From: Aurantiacibacter luteus
Lineage (GTDB): Bacteria; Pseudomonadota; Alphaproteobacteria; Sphingomonadales; Sphingomonadaceae
Assembly (NCBI RefSeq): GCF_001010945.1
Contig: NZ_LBHB01000002.1
Coordinates: 982,501 to 1,046,500 of the forward strand
DNA: 64,000 bases
Direction of reading: 5' to 3'
The number at the start of each line of letters is the position of its first letter. Position 1 is the stretch's first letter. Position numbers and translations under genes: made by a program. Below, in pieces: positions 52,834 to 62,535 of this stretch. The notes under the pieces were generated by a model, which was not told the origin of the DNA, ran no database searches, and saw only the letters and a program-made list of their open reading frames with translations.

Positions 52834-53072
52834 GCGCGCGCGTTTCACGCCATCTGTGGCCTGCGCTCGCCGGGGCGCTGGTCTCCTTCGCCGTGCGCTA
52901 CGTTGTCGGTGACTTGCAGGTCGCGCTCATCGGCCTCGTCGTCTTTGCGCTGATCTACGTCGTCCTCGTCGTGCTGGCGCGGGCGATGAAATGGCCCGAC
53001 GCGCCGATGGTCAACGCCGTCGTCGCCACCGTTTCCACGACGGCGGCCTTCCTGGCGAGCCACGCGCAATGA
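52830..53072 (+). CDS. Small membrane protein inside the his operon
   Basis: An 80-residue protein with GTG start overlapping hisA (GTGA) and a stop overlapping the hisF ATG (ATGA). Three hydrophobic stretches: [39 protein letters not shown], and [15 protein letters not shown]. No family recognised. Being coupled on both sides it is co-expressed with histidine genes, but it is unlikely to be an enzyme of the pathway. Confidence 0.7.
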   Translation: MSARVSRHLWPALAGALVSFAVRYVVGDLQVALIGLVVFALIYVVLVVLARAMKWPDAPMVNAVVATVSTTAAFLASHAQ

Positions 53073-53833
53073 CCGTCCGCATCCGCGTCATCCCCTGCCT
53101 CGACGTCGCCGACGGGCGCGTGGTGAAGGGCGTGAACTTCGTCGACCTGCGCGACGCGGGCAATCCGGTGGAGCAGGCGCAGGCCTACAGCGAGGCGGGC
53201 GCGGACGAGCTGTGCTTCCTCGACATCTCCGCCAGCCACGAGGGGCGCAGCACGCTGCTCGACATGGTGCGCCGCACGGCCGAGGTCTGTTTCATGCCGC
53301 TGACTGTGGGCGGCGGGGTCGCCAGCGTGGATCATGCGCGCGCGCTGCTGCTGGCGGGCGCGGACAAGGTGGCGGTCAACTCCGCCGCGGTGCGCCGGCC
53401 CGAGATCGTCGCCGACATCGCGGATCGCATGGGCAGCCAGTGCGCCGTCGCCAGCGTGGATGCGCGGCAGGTCGAGCCGCGCCGGTGGGAGATCTTCACC
53501 CATGGCGGACGGCGCGAGACGGGGATCGACGCGCTCGAACACGCGGTGCGGCTCGCTGAACTCGGCGCCGGCGAACTGCTTGTCACCAGCATGGACGGCG
53601 ACGGGACGCAGAAGGGCTATGACCTCGCGCTGACCCGCGCCATTGCCGATGCCGTCAGCATTCCGGTGGTGGCGAGCGGGGGCGTGGGCACGCTGGAACA
53701 CTTGGTCGAGGGCGTGACGAAGGGCGGGGCCAGCGCGGTGCTGGCCGCGAGCATCTTCCATTTCGGCACCCATACCATCGCCGAGGCCCACGCGGCCCTG
53801 CGCGAGGCGGGCCTCCCGGCACGGCAGACCTGA
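53069..53833 (+). CDS. hisF: Imidazole glycerol phosphate synthase, cyclase subunit
   Basis: A 254-residue TIM barrel. [21 protein letters not shown] carries the catalytic Asp; [12 protein letters not shown] the second one; [11 protein letters not shown] is the phosphate-binding loop. With HisH it forms IGP and AICAR from PRFAR. It starts inside the preceding small membrane protein gene's stop. Confidence 0.96.
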   Translation: MTVRIRVIPCLDVADGRVVKGVNFVDLRDAGNPVEQAQAYSEAGADELCFLDISASHEGRSTLLDMVRRTAEVCFMPLTVGGGVASVDHARALLLAGADKVAVNSAAVRRPEIVADIADRMGSQCAVASVDARQVEPRRWEIFTHGGRRETGIDALEHAVRLAELGAGELLVTSMDGDGTQKGYDLALTRAIADAVSIPVVASGGVGTLEHLVEGVTKGGASAVLAASIFHFGTHTIAEAHAALREAGLPARQT

Positions 53834-53915
53834 TCCCTGCAGACGGCCGGTCCCGAAGCGGGACAGCGCCCAAACGGCGATTGTGCAATGCGGCAAAATG
53901 GCAGACTGCCGCGCC

Positions 53916-54089
53916 ATGACCGCGCGATTCGTCCTTGCCGCCTTCGCCACGCTCGCCGTGGCCGTCCCCGCCGCCGCGCAGGCGACGCAGGTGCCCGAGG
54001 CTTCGAGCATGACGCTGTTCGCGATGGGTGCGGCAGGCGTGATGATCGGCCGCCGCCTCGCACGCCGCAAGGCCGACCGCGACAGCTAG
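53916..54089 (+). CDS. PEP-CTERM-like mini-protein
   Basis: About 57 residues from ATG 53916 (upstream in-frame starts at 53883 and 53898 exist). It is hardly more than a signal peptide (RFVLAAFATLAVAVPAAAQ) joined to a C-terminal sorting-like segment: VPEASSMTLFAMGAAGVMIG then RRLARRKADRDS, matching the VPEP-helix-basic-tail architecture of PEP-CTERM proteins recognised by exosortase, with VPEA instead of VPEP. It stands between hisF and hisE. Confidence 0.6.
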   Translation: MTARFVLAAFATLAVAVPAAAQATQVPEASSMTLFAMGAAGVMIGRRLARRKADRDS

Positions 54090-54136
54090 CCAATCCGCTT
54101 GACCTGCCGCCCCGCGCTCCGGCATTGCGCCGGGCG

Positions 54137-54454
54137 ATGGACACGCTCACCCGCCTCGAGGCCACGATCGCCGAGCGCCGCGCCGCTTCGCCCGACGAAA
54201 GCTACGTCGCCCGGCTGAACGCCAAGGGCCTGCCCAAGATCGCGCAGAAACTGGGCGAGGAAGCGACAGAGACGGTGATCGCCGCATTGTCCGGCACCAG
54301 CCAGGAGCTGGCGGGCGAGGCCGCCGACCTGCTGTTCCACCTACTGGTCCTGCTTGATGCCAGGCACGTGCAGCTCGCCGACGTGCTGGCCGAACTGGAC
54401 CGCCGCGAGGGCACTTCGGGCCTCGCCGAGAAAGCCGCGAGGACACAAGACTGA
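54137..54454 (+). CDS. hisE: Phosphoribosyl-ATP pyrophosphatase
   Basis: A 105-residue MazG-like all-alpha enzyme. The signature KIAQKLGEEATETVIAAL (EExxE near residue 40) and ELAGEAADLLFHLLVLL (ExxD) coordinate Mg2+. It removes pyrophosphate from PR-ATP in histidine synthesis. The HIT gene begins one base inside its stop. Confidence 0.94.
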   Translation: MDTLTRLEATIAERRAASPDESYVARLNAKGLPKIAQKLGEEATETVIAALSGTSQELAGEAADLLFHLLVLLDARHVQLADVLAELDRREGTSGLAEKAARTQD

Positions 54455-54831
54455 TGCCGATCGACCCGACCCTGCCCTACGACGACCAGAACGTCTTCGC
54501 GAAGATCCTGCGCGGCGAGATCCCATGCAACAAGGTCTACGAGGACGAGCACGCGCTCGCCTTTCACGACATCGCCCCGCAGGCGCCCGTGCATATCCTC
54601 GTCATCCCCAAGGGCCCCTGGGTCAGCTGGGACGACTTTTCCGAGCGCGCCCCGGCCGACGAGATCGCCGGCTTCGTGCGCGCCGTGGGCCATGTCGCGC
54701 GCGAGCAAGGGCTGCCGGTGCGCGGCTACCGGCTGCTTGCCAACGTGGGCCGCAACGGCGGGCAGGAAGTGCCGCACCTGCACGTGCACCTGTTCGGCGG
54801 CGGGCCGCTGGGACCGATGCTGGCGCGCTAG
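54454..54831 (+). CDS. HIT family (histidine triad) nucleotide-binding protein
   Basis: A 125-residue HINT-type protein. Motif PHLHVHLFGG near residue 108 holds the catalytic histidine triad, preceded by NGGQEVPH; the N-terminal FAKILRGEIPCNKVYEDEHALAF and PVHILVIPKG are standard. It hydrolyses nucleoside phosphoramidates; physiological role unclear. It is coupled to hisE by a one-base overlap. Confidence 0.94.
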   Translation: MPIDPTLPYDDQNVFAKILRGEIPCNKVYEDEHALAFHDIAPQAPVHILVIPKGPWVSWDDFSERAPADEIAGFVRAVGHVAREQGLPVRGYRLLANVGRNGGQEVPHLHVHLFGGGPLGPMLAR

Positions 54832-54952
54832 GCTGACGGGGCTTCGGCAAGGCCTCGGCAACGCTCGGCAACGCTTCGTCGACGGTTAACCACGGTTGAT
54901 GCTGTTCGGCGTTTTGCAAGCGGCGCGGCTGTCGTTAAGGCGCGGGTCACCT

Positions 54953-55404
54953 ATGCAGCCCGACTTGCAACTGCCCTCCGGACTTATCGCGGGGTCGCGC
55001 CACAGCTTCCCGGTGCGCGTCTACTTCGAGGATACCGACCTGTCCGGCATCGCCTACCACGCCAATTACCTGAAATGGTGCGAGCGTGCGCGCAGCGACC
55101 TGCTGCGCCTGCTCGGCATCGACCAGCGCGCCGCGCACGAGGCGGGCGAGGGGTATTACGCCGTCTCCGAGGCGCAGATCAAATGGCGTCGGCCTGCCCG
55201 GTTCGAAGACGTGCTGCGGGTTGAAACCGAGGCGCTGGACGTGCGCGCCGCCAGCGCCCGCCTGCTCCAGAAGGTATTTCGCGGCGAGGACCTGCTCGCC
55301 GAGATCGAGATCGTAGCGGCCTTTCTCGCCGCCGACGGACGCCCCAAGCGTCAGCCCGAAAGCTGGCGCGCGGCGTTTGCCAACTTCACCCGGAAAGACC
55401 CAGA

Positions 55405-55408
<4 letters not shown>
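54953..55408 (+). CDS. ybgC: YbgC-type acyl-CoA thioesterase
   Basis: A 151-residue hotdog-fold thioesterase from ATG 54953. RVYFEDTDLSGIAYHANYLKWCERAR near residue 22 carries the catalytic Asp and the YHANY motif of the YbgC group, with YYAVSEAQIKWRRPARFED as the second conserved block. It is the first gene of the Tol-Pal operon, the usual place for ybgC; it acts on short acyl-CoA or ACP. The stop overlaps tolQ by 4 bp. Confidence 0.92.
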
Positions 55409-56621
<1,213 letters not shown>

Positions 56622-56622
56622 G

Positions 56623-57537
56623 ATGGAGGCCCTTGCCAACTATTCCCCGGAAGAGCGCATCGGCATCGGCGCCGCGGTGGTGGCGCACGGCCTGCTCGTC
56701 GCGCTGCTGGTGGCGCGCATGGGGATGGAGCAACCGCTGATCCCTCCGCCCGAACGCATCGAGGTGAGCCTGGCGACCGACGTCAGTCTCGAATCCACCG
56801 CGCCCGACCCGTCGGCCGAGCCCGCCGCGAGCATGGCACCGGTCATCTCCGACACGCCCGCACCGCCCGAGCCGCCCGCCGAGTTTTTGCCCGAGCCTCC
56901 GCCGCCGCGACCGCAGCCCACTGTGGCACCCCGGCCCGAACCCAGCGCCGCGCCGCGTCCGCAACCCACGGCCCGCCCGACAGCGCGCCCCACGCCCGCA
57001 CCCAGCCCGCGCGCCTCGGCCCGGCCCACGCCTGCGCCCTCGCCCAGTGCGCGCGCGTCCTCTCGGCCCACTCCTGCGCCCAGCCCACGCGCTTCCTCGC
57101 GCCCGACACCGGCGCCGAGCCCGTCCGCCAGCGCGCGCGCGGGCGGCAGCCGGCTGGGCGACGACTTCCTCAGCGGCCGCAGCCCGACGAGCGAAGGCAC
57201 GCGCGGCTCGCCCGCCGCCACCTTCGGCGCGAGCGAAGCGGCGGACCTGCGCAGCGCCATCACCCGCCAGCTGCGCCGCAACTGGAGCGCGCCGCAAGGC
57301 GTAGATGCCGAGCTGCTCGTCACCACGGTCGCCTGGCGTCTCAATCGCAACGGCACGCTGGCCGGAACCCCGCGCTGCACCAACCAGAGCGGCATCAACG
57401 ATGCCAACCGCGCGCAGGCGCAGGTGCATTGCGACCGCGCGATCCGCGCCGTGCAACTTGCGGATTTCAGCGGATTGCCCGACCAGTTCTATTCCCGCTG
57501 GGACGACCTCGAATGGACTTTCGACCGAAGGCTATGA
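56623..57537 (+). CDS. tolA: TolA-like envelope-spanning protein
   Basis: About 304 residues from ATG 56623; a GTG at 56587 in frame would overlap tolR and adds 12 residues, also possible. It has one N-terminal anchor (IGIGAAVVAHGLLVALLVARM), a long Pro/Arg/Ala linker of PTPAPSPRAS-type repeats instead of the usual Lys/Ala helix, and a C-terminal TolA/TonB-like domain (LRSAITRQLRRNWSAP, QVHCDRAIRAVQ). It links inner-membrane TolQR to TolB-Pal. Length and order fit TolA. Confidence 0.92.
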   Translation: MEALANYSPEERIGIGAAVVAHGLLVALLVARMGMEQPLIPPPERIEVSLATDVSLESTAPDPSAEPAASMAPVISDTPAPPEPPAEFLPEPPPPRPQPTVAPRPEPSAAPRPQPTARPTARPTPAPSPRASARPTPAPSPSARASSRPTPAPSPRASSRPTPAPSPSASARAGGSRLGDDFLSGRSPTSEGTRGSPAATFGASEAADLRSAITRQLRRNWSAPQGVDAELLVTTVAWRLNRNGTLAGTPRCTNQSGINDANRAQAQVHCDRAIRAVQLADFSGLPDQFYSRWDDLEWTFDRRL

Positions 57538-58943
57538 TCATGAAGACCTCTCTCATCGCGCTGCTGGCGCTCGCTCTCGCCCCGCTGCCCGCCGCGGCGC
57601 AGACCAGCGACCTCAATCCCGCCAATCGCGAGGTCACCGTCCCGCAGGACATCACCGTCGACCAGGACGACGGCCCGCTGACCGGCACCGTTACCGACGA
57701 TACGCCCTGGCAGGAGCTGGGCATCGCCATCGCCAGCTTCGCCACCAATGCCGACGTGCCCACGCCCGCCAGCAGCAGCGGCACCGGCGCGCTGGGGCTG
57801 GAGCTGGCGCGCATCGTCTACAACGACTTGCGCAGCAATGGGCTGTTCCGCCCGGTCGGCCCCGACGCTCTGCCGCGCCCCGCCTATGCCCAGATCACCG
57901 CGCCCGCGTGGAGCACCTGGCAGGGCCGCAGCGCGGAATTGCTGGTGCAGGGCTACGTCCGCGCCAATGCCGACGGTCGGCTGACCGTCGGCTGCTACCT
58001 CTACGACGTGCAGTTGCAGCAGGAGCAGGCGCGTGCGGGCTGGGTCGTGCAGCCGAGCGAATGGCGCCGCGCCGCGCACCGCTGCGCCGACCTCGTCTAT
58101 TCGCGCCTGTCGGGCGAGAGCCCCTTCTTCGACAGCCGCATCGCCTACATCGCCGAGACCGGCCCGCGCGATGCCCGCGTGAAGCGGCTCGCCATCATGG
58201 ACAGCGACGGGGCCAACCACCGCTTCATCACCAACGGCCAGTCGACCGCGCTCACCCCGCGCTATTCGCCGGACTACTCGCGCATCGCCTATCTCAGCTA
58301 CGTTGACGGCAATCCGCGCATCTACATCTACCACATCGATACCGGTCGCCAGACGCTGGTGACGCAGAGCACCAACCCGACCTTCGCCCCGCGCTGGTCG
58401 CCGGACGGGCGGTGGATTCTTTATTCGATGGCCATCGGCGGCAACACCGACATCTACCGCGTCAGCGCGGCGGGCGGCGGCACCCCCGAACGTCTGACCA
58501 ACGGTCCGGCGATCGAGGTTGGCGGTTCTTACTCGCCCGACGGGCGCGAGATCGTGTTCGAGAGCGACCAGTCGGGCAGCCAGCAGTGCTACGTGATGAA
58601 CGCCGACGGATCGAACCAACGGCGCATCAGCTTCTTCGGCGGGCGCTGCGCCACGCCGGAATGGAGCCCGCGCGGCGACCAGATCGCCTTCACCCACATC
58701 GCCGGCGATTTCCACATCGCGGTGATGAGCCCCAACGGGCGCAACATGCGCACGCTCACCAACGCCTGGCACGACGAGGCGCCGAGCTGGGCGCCCAACG
58801 GCCGCATCATCCAGTTCTTCCGCACCGAGCGCGGCAGCGGCGAACCCTCGATCTGGCAGGTGGACCTGACCGGCGAGAACGAACGCCAGCTGCGTACGCC
58901 CGTCGGCGCGTCGGACCCCGCCTGGGGACCGGTGCTGCCCTGA
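57534..58943 (+). CDS. tolB: TolB, periplasmic beta-propeller of the Tol-Pal system
   Basis: About 469 residues from ATG 57534, overlapping tolA's stop (ATGA); ATG 57540 (MKTSLIALL) is equally good. Signal peptide LIALLALALAPLPAAAQ, an N-terminal domain, and a six-bladed propeller with repeats such as RYSPDYSRIAYLSY, RWSPDGRWILYSM, SYSPDGREIVFES and EWSPRGDQIAFTH. It binds Pal and TolA. Same operon as pal, 58 bp downstream. Confidence 0.95.
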   Translation: MIMKTSLIALLALALAPLPAAAQTSDLNPANREVTVPQDITVDQDDGPLTGTVTDDTPWQELGIAIASFATNADVPTPASSSGTGALGLELARIVYNDLRSNGLFRPVGPDALPRPAYAQITAPAWSTWQGRSAELLVQGYVRANADGRLTVGCYLYDVQLQQEQARAGWVVQPSEWRRAAHRCADLVYSRLSGESPFFDSRIAYIAETGPRDARVKRLAIMDSDGANHRFITNGQSTALTPRYSPDYSRIAYLSYVDGNPRIYIYHIDTGRQTLVTQSTNPTFAPRWSPDGRWILYSMAIGGNTDIYRVSAAGGGTPERLTNGPAIEVGGSYSPDGREIVFESDQSGSQQCYVMNADGSNQRRISFFGGRCATPEWSPRGDQIAFTHIAGDFHIAVMSPNGRNMRTLTNAWHDEAPSWAPNGRIIQFFRTERGSGEPSIWQVDLTGENERQLRTPVGASDPAWGPVLP

Positions 58944-59001
58944 CCGCATTGTACCTTACGTGGGGTCGCACCCGCCTGCTCAAAGATCCAAGGAGAGCCC
59001 T

Positions 59002-59526
59002 ATGAACCGCATCGTCATCAGCCTTACCCTCGCCAGCGCGCTGGCGCTGGGCGCGTGCAAGAAGGATCCGCCCGAGAGTACGCCGCCGCTGCCCGAGGAA
59101 ACCGTCACCAACCCCGGCGGCAACACCGGCATGGGCACCGACACCACGATGGGCGGTCCCGGCTCGCAGTCGCATTTCGCGCAGGCCATGATGGGGGCGG
59201 ACACCATCCTGTTCGACACCGACCGCTACAACATCGACAGCGAGGATGCCGTCGCGCTGCGTCGGCAGGCCGAATACCTGCTGCAGTACACCAATGCCCG
59301 CGCCACCGTGGAAGGCCATGCGGACGAGCGCGGTACGCGCGACTACAACCTCGCCCTGGGTGAACGCCGCGCGACCGCGGCGAAGAACTACCTCGTCAGC
59401 CTGGGCGTGCCGGAAGGTCGCCTGACCACGGTCAGCTACGGCGAGGAACGCCCGGTGGCGACCGGCACCAACGAGAGCGCCTGGGCGCGCAATCGCCGCG
59501 CGGTAACGGTGATGATCACTCGCTGA
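59002..59526 (+). CDS. pal: Pal, peptidoglycan-associated lipoprotein
   Basis: A 174-residue lipoprotein from ATG 59002. Lipobox LALGAC, a Thr/Gly-rich linker, and an OmpA-like domain with peptidoglycan-binding motif ILFDTDRYNI, ATVEGHADERGTRDYNLALGERRA (key Asp/Arg). Holds the outer membrane to peptidoglycan. Terminal gene of the Tol-Pal operon; no cpoB follows in this window. Confidence 0.95.
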   Translation: MNRIVISLTLASALALGACKKDPPESTPPLPEETVTNPGGNTGMGTDTTMGGPGSQSHFAQAMMGADTILFDTDRYNIDSEDAVALRRQAEYLLQYTNARATVEGHADERGTRDYNLALGERRATAAKNYLVSLGVPEGRLTTVSYGEERPVATGTNESAWARNRRAVTVMITR

Positions 59527-59712
59527 TCAGCGTAGAAGGTCGACCGGACCGGAGACGATCCGGTCCAGCGCGGGCGCGGCGGCATAGGTCTCCGCGCCCG
59601 TTGCATTAGCGCCATTGGCGATGCCGCCGGGCGCCGCGGGCGAGGCCCACAGTGCGAAAGCGGCCATCGCAAAGATGGATGCCGATGCGGCGATGGCCAA
59701 CTGCTTGCTCAC
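59527..59712 (-). CDS. Small exported protein (61 aa)
   Basis: A 61-residue protein with a signal-peptide-like N-terminus (KQLAIAASASIFAMAAFALWASPA) and a short Ala-rich mature part ending DRIVSGPVDLLR. The stop directly abuts the convergent pal stop. The 3' part contains a perfect hairpin (GGACCGG...CCGGTCC at 59546-59566) that may terminate either gene. Function unknown. Confidence 0.5.
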   Translation of the reverse strand: MSKQLAIAASASIFAMAAFALWASPAAPGGIANGANATGAETYAAAPALDRIVSGPVDLLR

Positions 59713-59881
59713 GCGAAAAATCCTTCAACCTGTCGATGCCGAGGTAGGCTGACGAGGGCATATTGCAACGCAGCATTTGCACGAATGTGTATCGAATGCA
59801 TGAACTGGGGCAACGGGCGGTTCACGTGGGCGCGGGCAGTGCCTATACTGTCCCCATGCGCCTCACCGGCACCCTATCCTG
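59713..59881. other. Intergenic gap without recognised features
   Basis: 169 bp between the divergent 61-residue gene and the J-domain gene. GC content is moderate; no promoter box, repeat or RNA was recognised. Confidence 0.4.
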
Positions 59882-60409
59882 ATGGCCCGTTCGACCGACT
59901 GGGGCTTCCCCCGCTGGCGCGGGTACGAAAGCAGCCGAGAGGCCGCGCCCGTGCGCCTGTGCGACCGCCACGGCTGCGAGGAGAAGGGCGACTGCCCCGC
60001 GCCCAAGAGCCCCAACAGCATCGACCGCTGGTATTTTTGCCAGCGCCACGCGGCCGAATACAACAAGGGCTGGGACTACTTCCAGGGTCTCGACAAGGAG
60101 GAAGCGGCGGCGCGCGCCAAGACCGAACGCAGCGAGAGCGCGGGCTATGCCGAGGCGCAGCATTACGGCTGGGGCGGCAGCGGCGACGGTTCGCGCTCTG
60201 CCGACGAGATGCGCGCGCTTGAGGTGCTCGAGCTGGAGGCCGATGCCGATTTCGCCGCCATCAAGCGCGAGTGGCGGGCGCGGGCGAAGAAGGTCCACCC
60301 CGACGTGAAGCCGGGCGACGCGGCAGCGGCGGAGGAGTTCCAGAAACTGCAGCTCGCCTACGAGGTGCTCAAGGCCGCCGAGGAGCGGCGCGAGTGGAAG
60401 GGTGCCTGA
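59882..60409 (+). CDS. J-domain protein
   Basis: A 175-residue protein. The N-terminal half has a Cys-containing, probably metal-binding region (LCDRHGCEEKGDCPAPKSPN, then WYFCQRHAAEYNKG). The C-terminal half is a J domain: ADFAAIKREWRARAKKVHPDVK with the essential HPD motif near residue 139 and FQKLQLAYEVLK. It should stimulate an Hsp70 (DnaK). Such short DnaJ-like proteins are usual in sphingomonads; partner unknown. Confidence 0.88.
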   Translation: MARSTDWGFPRWRGYESSREAAPVRLCDRHGCEEKGDCPAPKSPNSIDRWYFCQRHAAEYNKGWDYFQGLDKEEAAARAKTERSESAGYAEAQHYGWGGSGDGSRSADEMRALEVLELEADADFAAIKREWRARAKKVHPDVKPGDAAAAEEFQKLQLAYEVLKAAEERREWKGA

Positions 60410-60527
60410 TCCCCGCGGCGCGTCCGAGGGTGCTGTAAACCGTTGCAAAATCAGGCGCACGGCAAGGGTTCGGTAACCTCTCGCAGGCTAACCTCCCGGC
60501 ACATTTCACAATTCGGGGGGGAATCTC

Positions 60528-60704
60528 GTGAAAGACGGCCACAAGCCCGCATCGCCGCATGTTACCTGCGTCACCGACAACCGGCGCGACAGCTTCCGGT
60601 TCGAGCGCGCGCACGCTCCGCGTGCCGCAAACACGGTGCTGGACAAGTTCGGGCGGCCGATGCCGCCGCGCGTCCCTTACGCCATCGCCAGCGGCCGGTC
60701 CTGA
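60528..60704 (+). CDS. Possible small protein (58 aa, GTG start)
   Basis: A 58-residue frame from GTG 60528 preceded by GGGGGGGA at about 60515-60522. The product (VKDGHKPASPHVTCVTDNRRDS ... PPRVPYAIASGRS) is basic and Pro-rich, with no recognised domain. The stop is 20 bp from the convergent lipoprotein stop. The RBS-like purine tract and typical codon use support it weakly. Confidence 0.35.
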   Translation: MKDGHKPASPHVTCVTDNRRDSFRFERAHAPRAANTVLDKFGRPMPPRVPYAIASGRS

Positions 60705-60724
60705 CCGGACCCTATCTGACCGGC

Positions 60725-61660
60725 CTAATCCCCGATCAGGCTGCCGACATACTTGCGCTTGTCGGTGGTGTTGGCGACGCTGAACACCAGCACCACTTCC
60801 TCGCGGTTCGCTCCGCTGAGCGAGCCGGCGAAGGTGCCGTCGAGGTTGTAGGTGTTGTCGTCGATCGTGCCGGAAAAGCCGCCGGCTGCAGAGACGGTGG
60901 CGCTGAGCGCAAACGAGCCGACCTGCGTGGTTGTGCCGTTAATCGTCTGGAACAGGTTGATCGTGCCGGTAATCGTGTTGGTGGTGCCCGACGATACCGT
61001 CAGCGTCACAGGTTGGGCAGTGATGACGCCTGGCGGAGTGGTGCCCGGCGTGCCGCCCACCGCCAGCGGGGTGCCGGTGTAGGTCAGGTTGCTGGCGATC
61101 GCCGAGGTGGTGGTGACGGTGTTGAAGAACAGCGCCACGCGCTGGCTGCGCAGCGTGCCCGCCGTGGTGTCGCGGGTGAAGGCCTGGCCGCCGATCTCGT
61201 AGATCGCGCGCAGCGACTGCGCGAAGGGCACTTGCAGCGTCAGTTTCCGCGCGCCGTCGGTGTAGACGCGCTGCGTGGCCGTCGCGCTGGTCAGCGTGGT
61301 GCCGGCGAAAAACGCGGATTCGGTCAGGTCGGGGAAACTGAAGCTGGCGCTCTCGGGCGCGAAGGTCAGCTTGATGTTGGCCGTGCCGGGCAGGCGGTTG
61401 GCATCGTTGAACGTCTCCGTCCCGCCGGTCGGCGTGAAATAGGCGTAGACGGTGCCGGTGTTGCTGCTGGTCGCGTCGATTGGCGTGCTGAGCGAGAAAT
61501 CGACCACCGTTGTCGGCGTCGGCGTGGGGCTGGCGGTGCTGGTCGCGGTCGCCTCGGGGTCGGTATCGTCGCCGCCTCCGCCGCACGAGACCACCAGCGC
61601 GCCGCAGGCCGCGACGCCGATGAGAAGACCGATTTTCCGGAGCACGTTTTTCCCGTCCAT
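60725..61660 (-). CDS. Beta-rich lipoprotein with poly-Gly tether
   Basis: About 311 residues from ATG 61660. Lipoprotein signal (IGVAACGALVVSCGGGG), directly followed by Gly/Asp and a Thr/Pro linker. The rest is Thr/Ser/Gly-rich, strand-like sequence, e.g. TITGTINLFQTINGTTTQVGSF, ending VFSVANTTDKRKYVGSLIGD, resembling the barrel of surface lipoproteins. No family is firm. It may be a slam- or TbpB-type surface protein, a speculative comparison. Confidence 0.68.
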   Translation of the reverse strand: MDGKNVLRKIGLLIGVAACGALVVSCGGGGDDTDPEATATSTASPTPTPTTVVDFSLSTPIDATSSNTGTVYAYFTPTGGTETFNDANRLPGTANIKLTFAPESASFSFPDLTESAFFAGTTLTSATATQRVYTDGARKLTLQVPFAQSLRAIYEIGGQAFTRDTTAGTLRSQRVALFFNTVTTTSAIASNLTYTGTPLAVGGTPGTTPPGVITAQPVTLTVSSGTTNTITGTINLFQTINGTTTQVGSFALSATVSAAGGFSGTIDDNTYNLDGTFAGSLSGANREEVVLVFSVANTTDKRKYVGSLIGD

Positions 61661-61753
61661 AGTCACGAAGCCAGCCAATCCGATAAAGTGATCGGGCGGC
61701 CTTACGCCGCCTTTCCTGTCCCTTAGCTGTCCGATGCCGCGCGGGGCAAGCGC

Positions 61754-62530
61754 TTAGGCCCGGCCGGGTGCCGCCGCCGGCGATCCGGTCCAGTCGCCGA
61801 CGATGTGTGCAAAGCGCGCGGGCTGGAGTTCGGGCAGGAAATGGCCCGCGCCCGCGACGATCTGCAACCGGCCCGATGCCAGCGCGCCTGCCGCCGCGCG
61901 GGCGGGGACGGCAAAGGTGTCCGGCGAGGCATCCCCTAGCGTGATGCAGGCGGGGATGTCGCAGGCGGCAAGGCTTGCAGCGCGAATCGGCATCGGAGCC
62001 TCCCCGCCGCCGAACAGCAGGGGAAGGGTTGCGGCATTATCGAGGTAGATCGCCTGCCGTGCGGGCGCGATGGCCTGCCATGCCTCGCCGCACATGGCCG
62101 CAAGAGCGCCCGCATCGTCGCCCTGAGCGACGGCGGCGAAGACGGGGGCGAAGCGCGGCCCGAAGTCGGCGTGAAACGCGGCCATCTGCGCCGCGTCCTC
62201 CACGTAAGTCGGCATGGACGGCTCGTGACACAGGATGCTGGCGAAGAGCTCGGGCCGCGCTAGCATGGCGGCGAAGACCACGTGGCAGGAGTAGGACCAG
62301 CCGACGACATGCGCAGGGGTCTCGCCCGCCTCCAGCGCGGCGATCAGATCGTCGCGGTGCAGGCGCGTGCCGAAGTCGCTCCCGTCACCCGCCGAGCCGC
62401 GTCGGGGGCCGTGGTAGGCGAGGTCGATGGCCTCGCCGACCATGCTCGGCGGGAGGGCGGCGATGACGGGCGCCCACACCCGTGCATCGCCCGCCGCGCC
62501 GTGGACGAACAGGACCCGCCGCGCCGCCAT
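61754..62530 (-). CDS. Alpha/beta-fold hydrolase
   Basis: A 258-residue hydrolase from ATG 62530. LFVHGAAGDARVW is the oxyanion loop; nucleophile Ser in VVGWSYSCHVVF near residue 95; the His lies in VAGAGHFLPELQP and the acidic member in GDASPDTF. Substrate unknown. It lies 5 bp after the cystathionine gamma-synthase family gene on the same strand and is probably co-transcribed with it. Confidence 0.85.
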   Translation of the reverse strand: MAARRVLFVHGAAGDARVWAPVIAALPPSMVGEAIDLAYHGPRRGSAGDGSDFGTRLHRDDLIAALEAGETPAHVVGWSYSCHVVFAAMLARPELFASILCHEPSMPTYVEDAAQMAAFHADFGPRFAPVFAAVAQGDDAGALAAMCGEAWQAIAPARQAIYLDNAATLPLLFGGGEAPMPIRAASLAACDIPACITLGDASPDTFAVPARAAAGALASGRLQIVAGAGHFLPELQPARFAHIVGDWTGSPAAAPGRA

Positions 62531-62535
62531 TTCGG

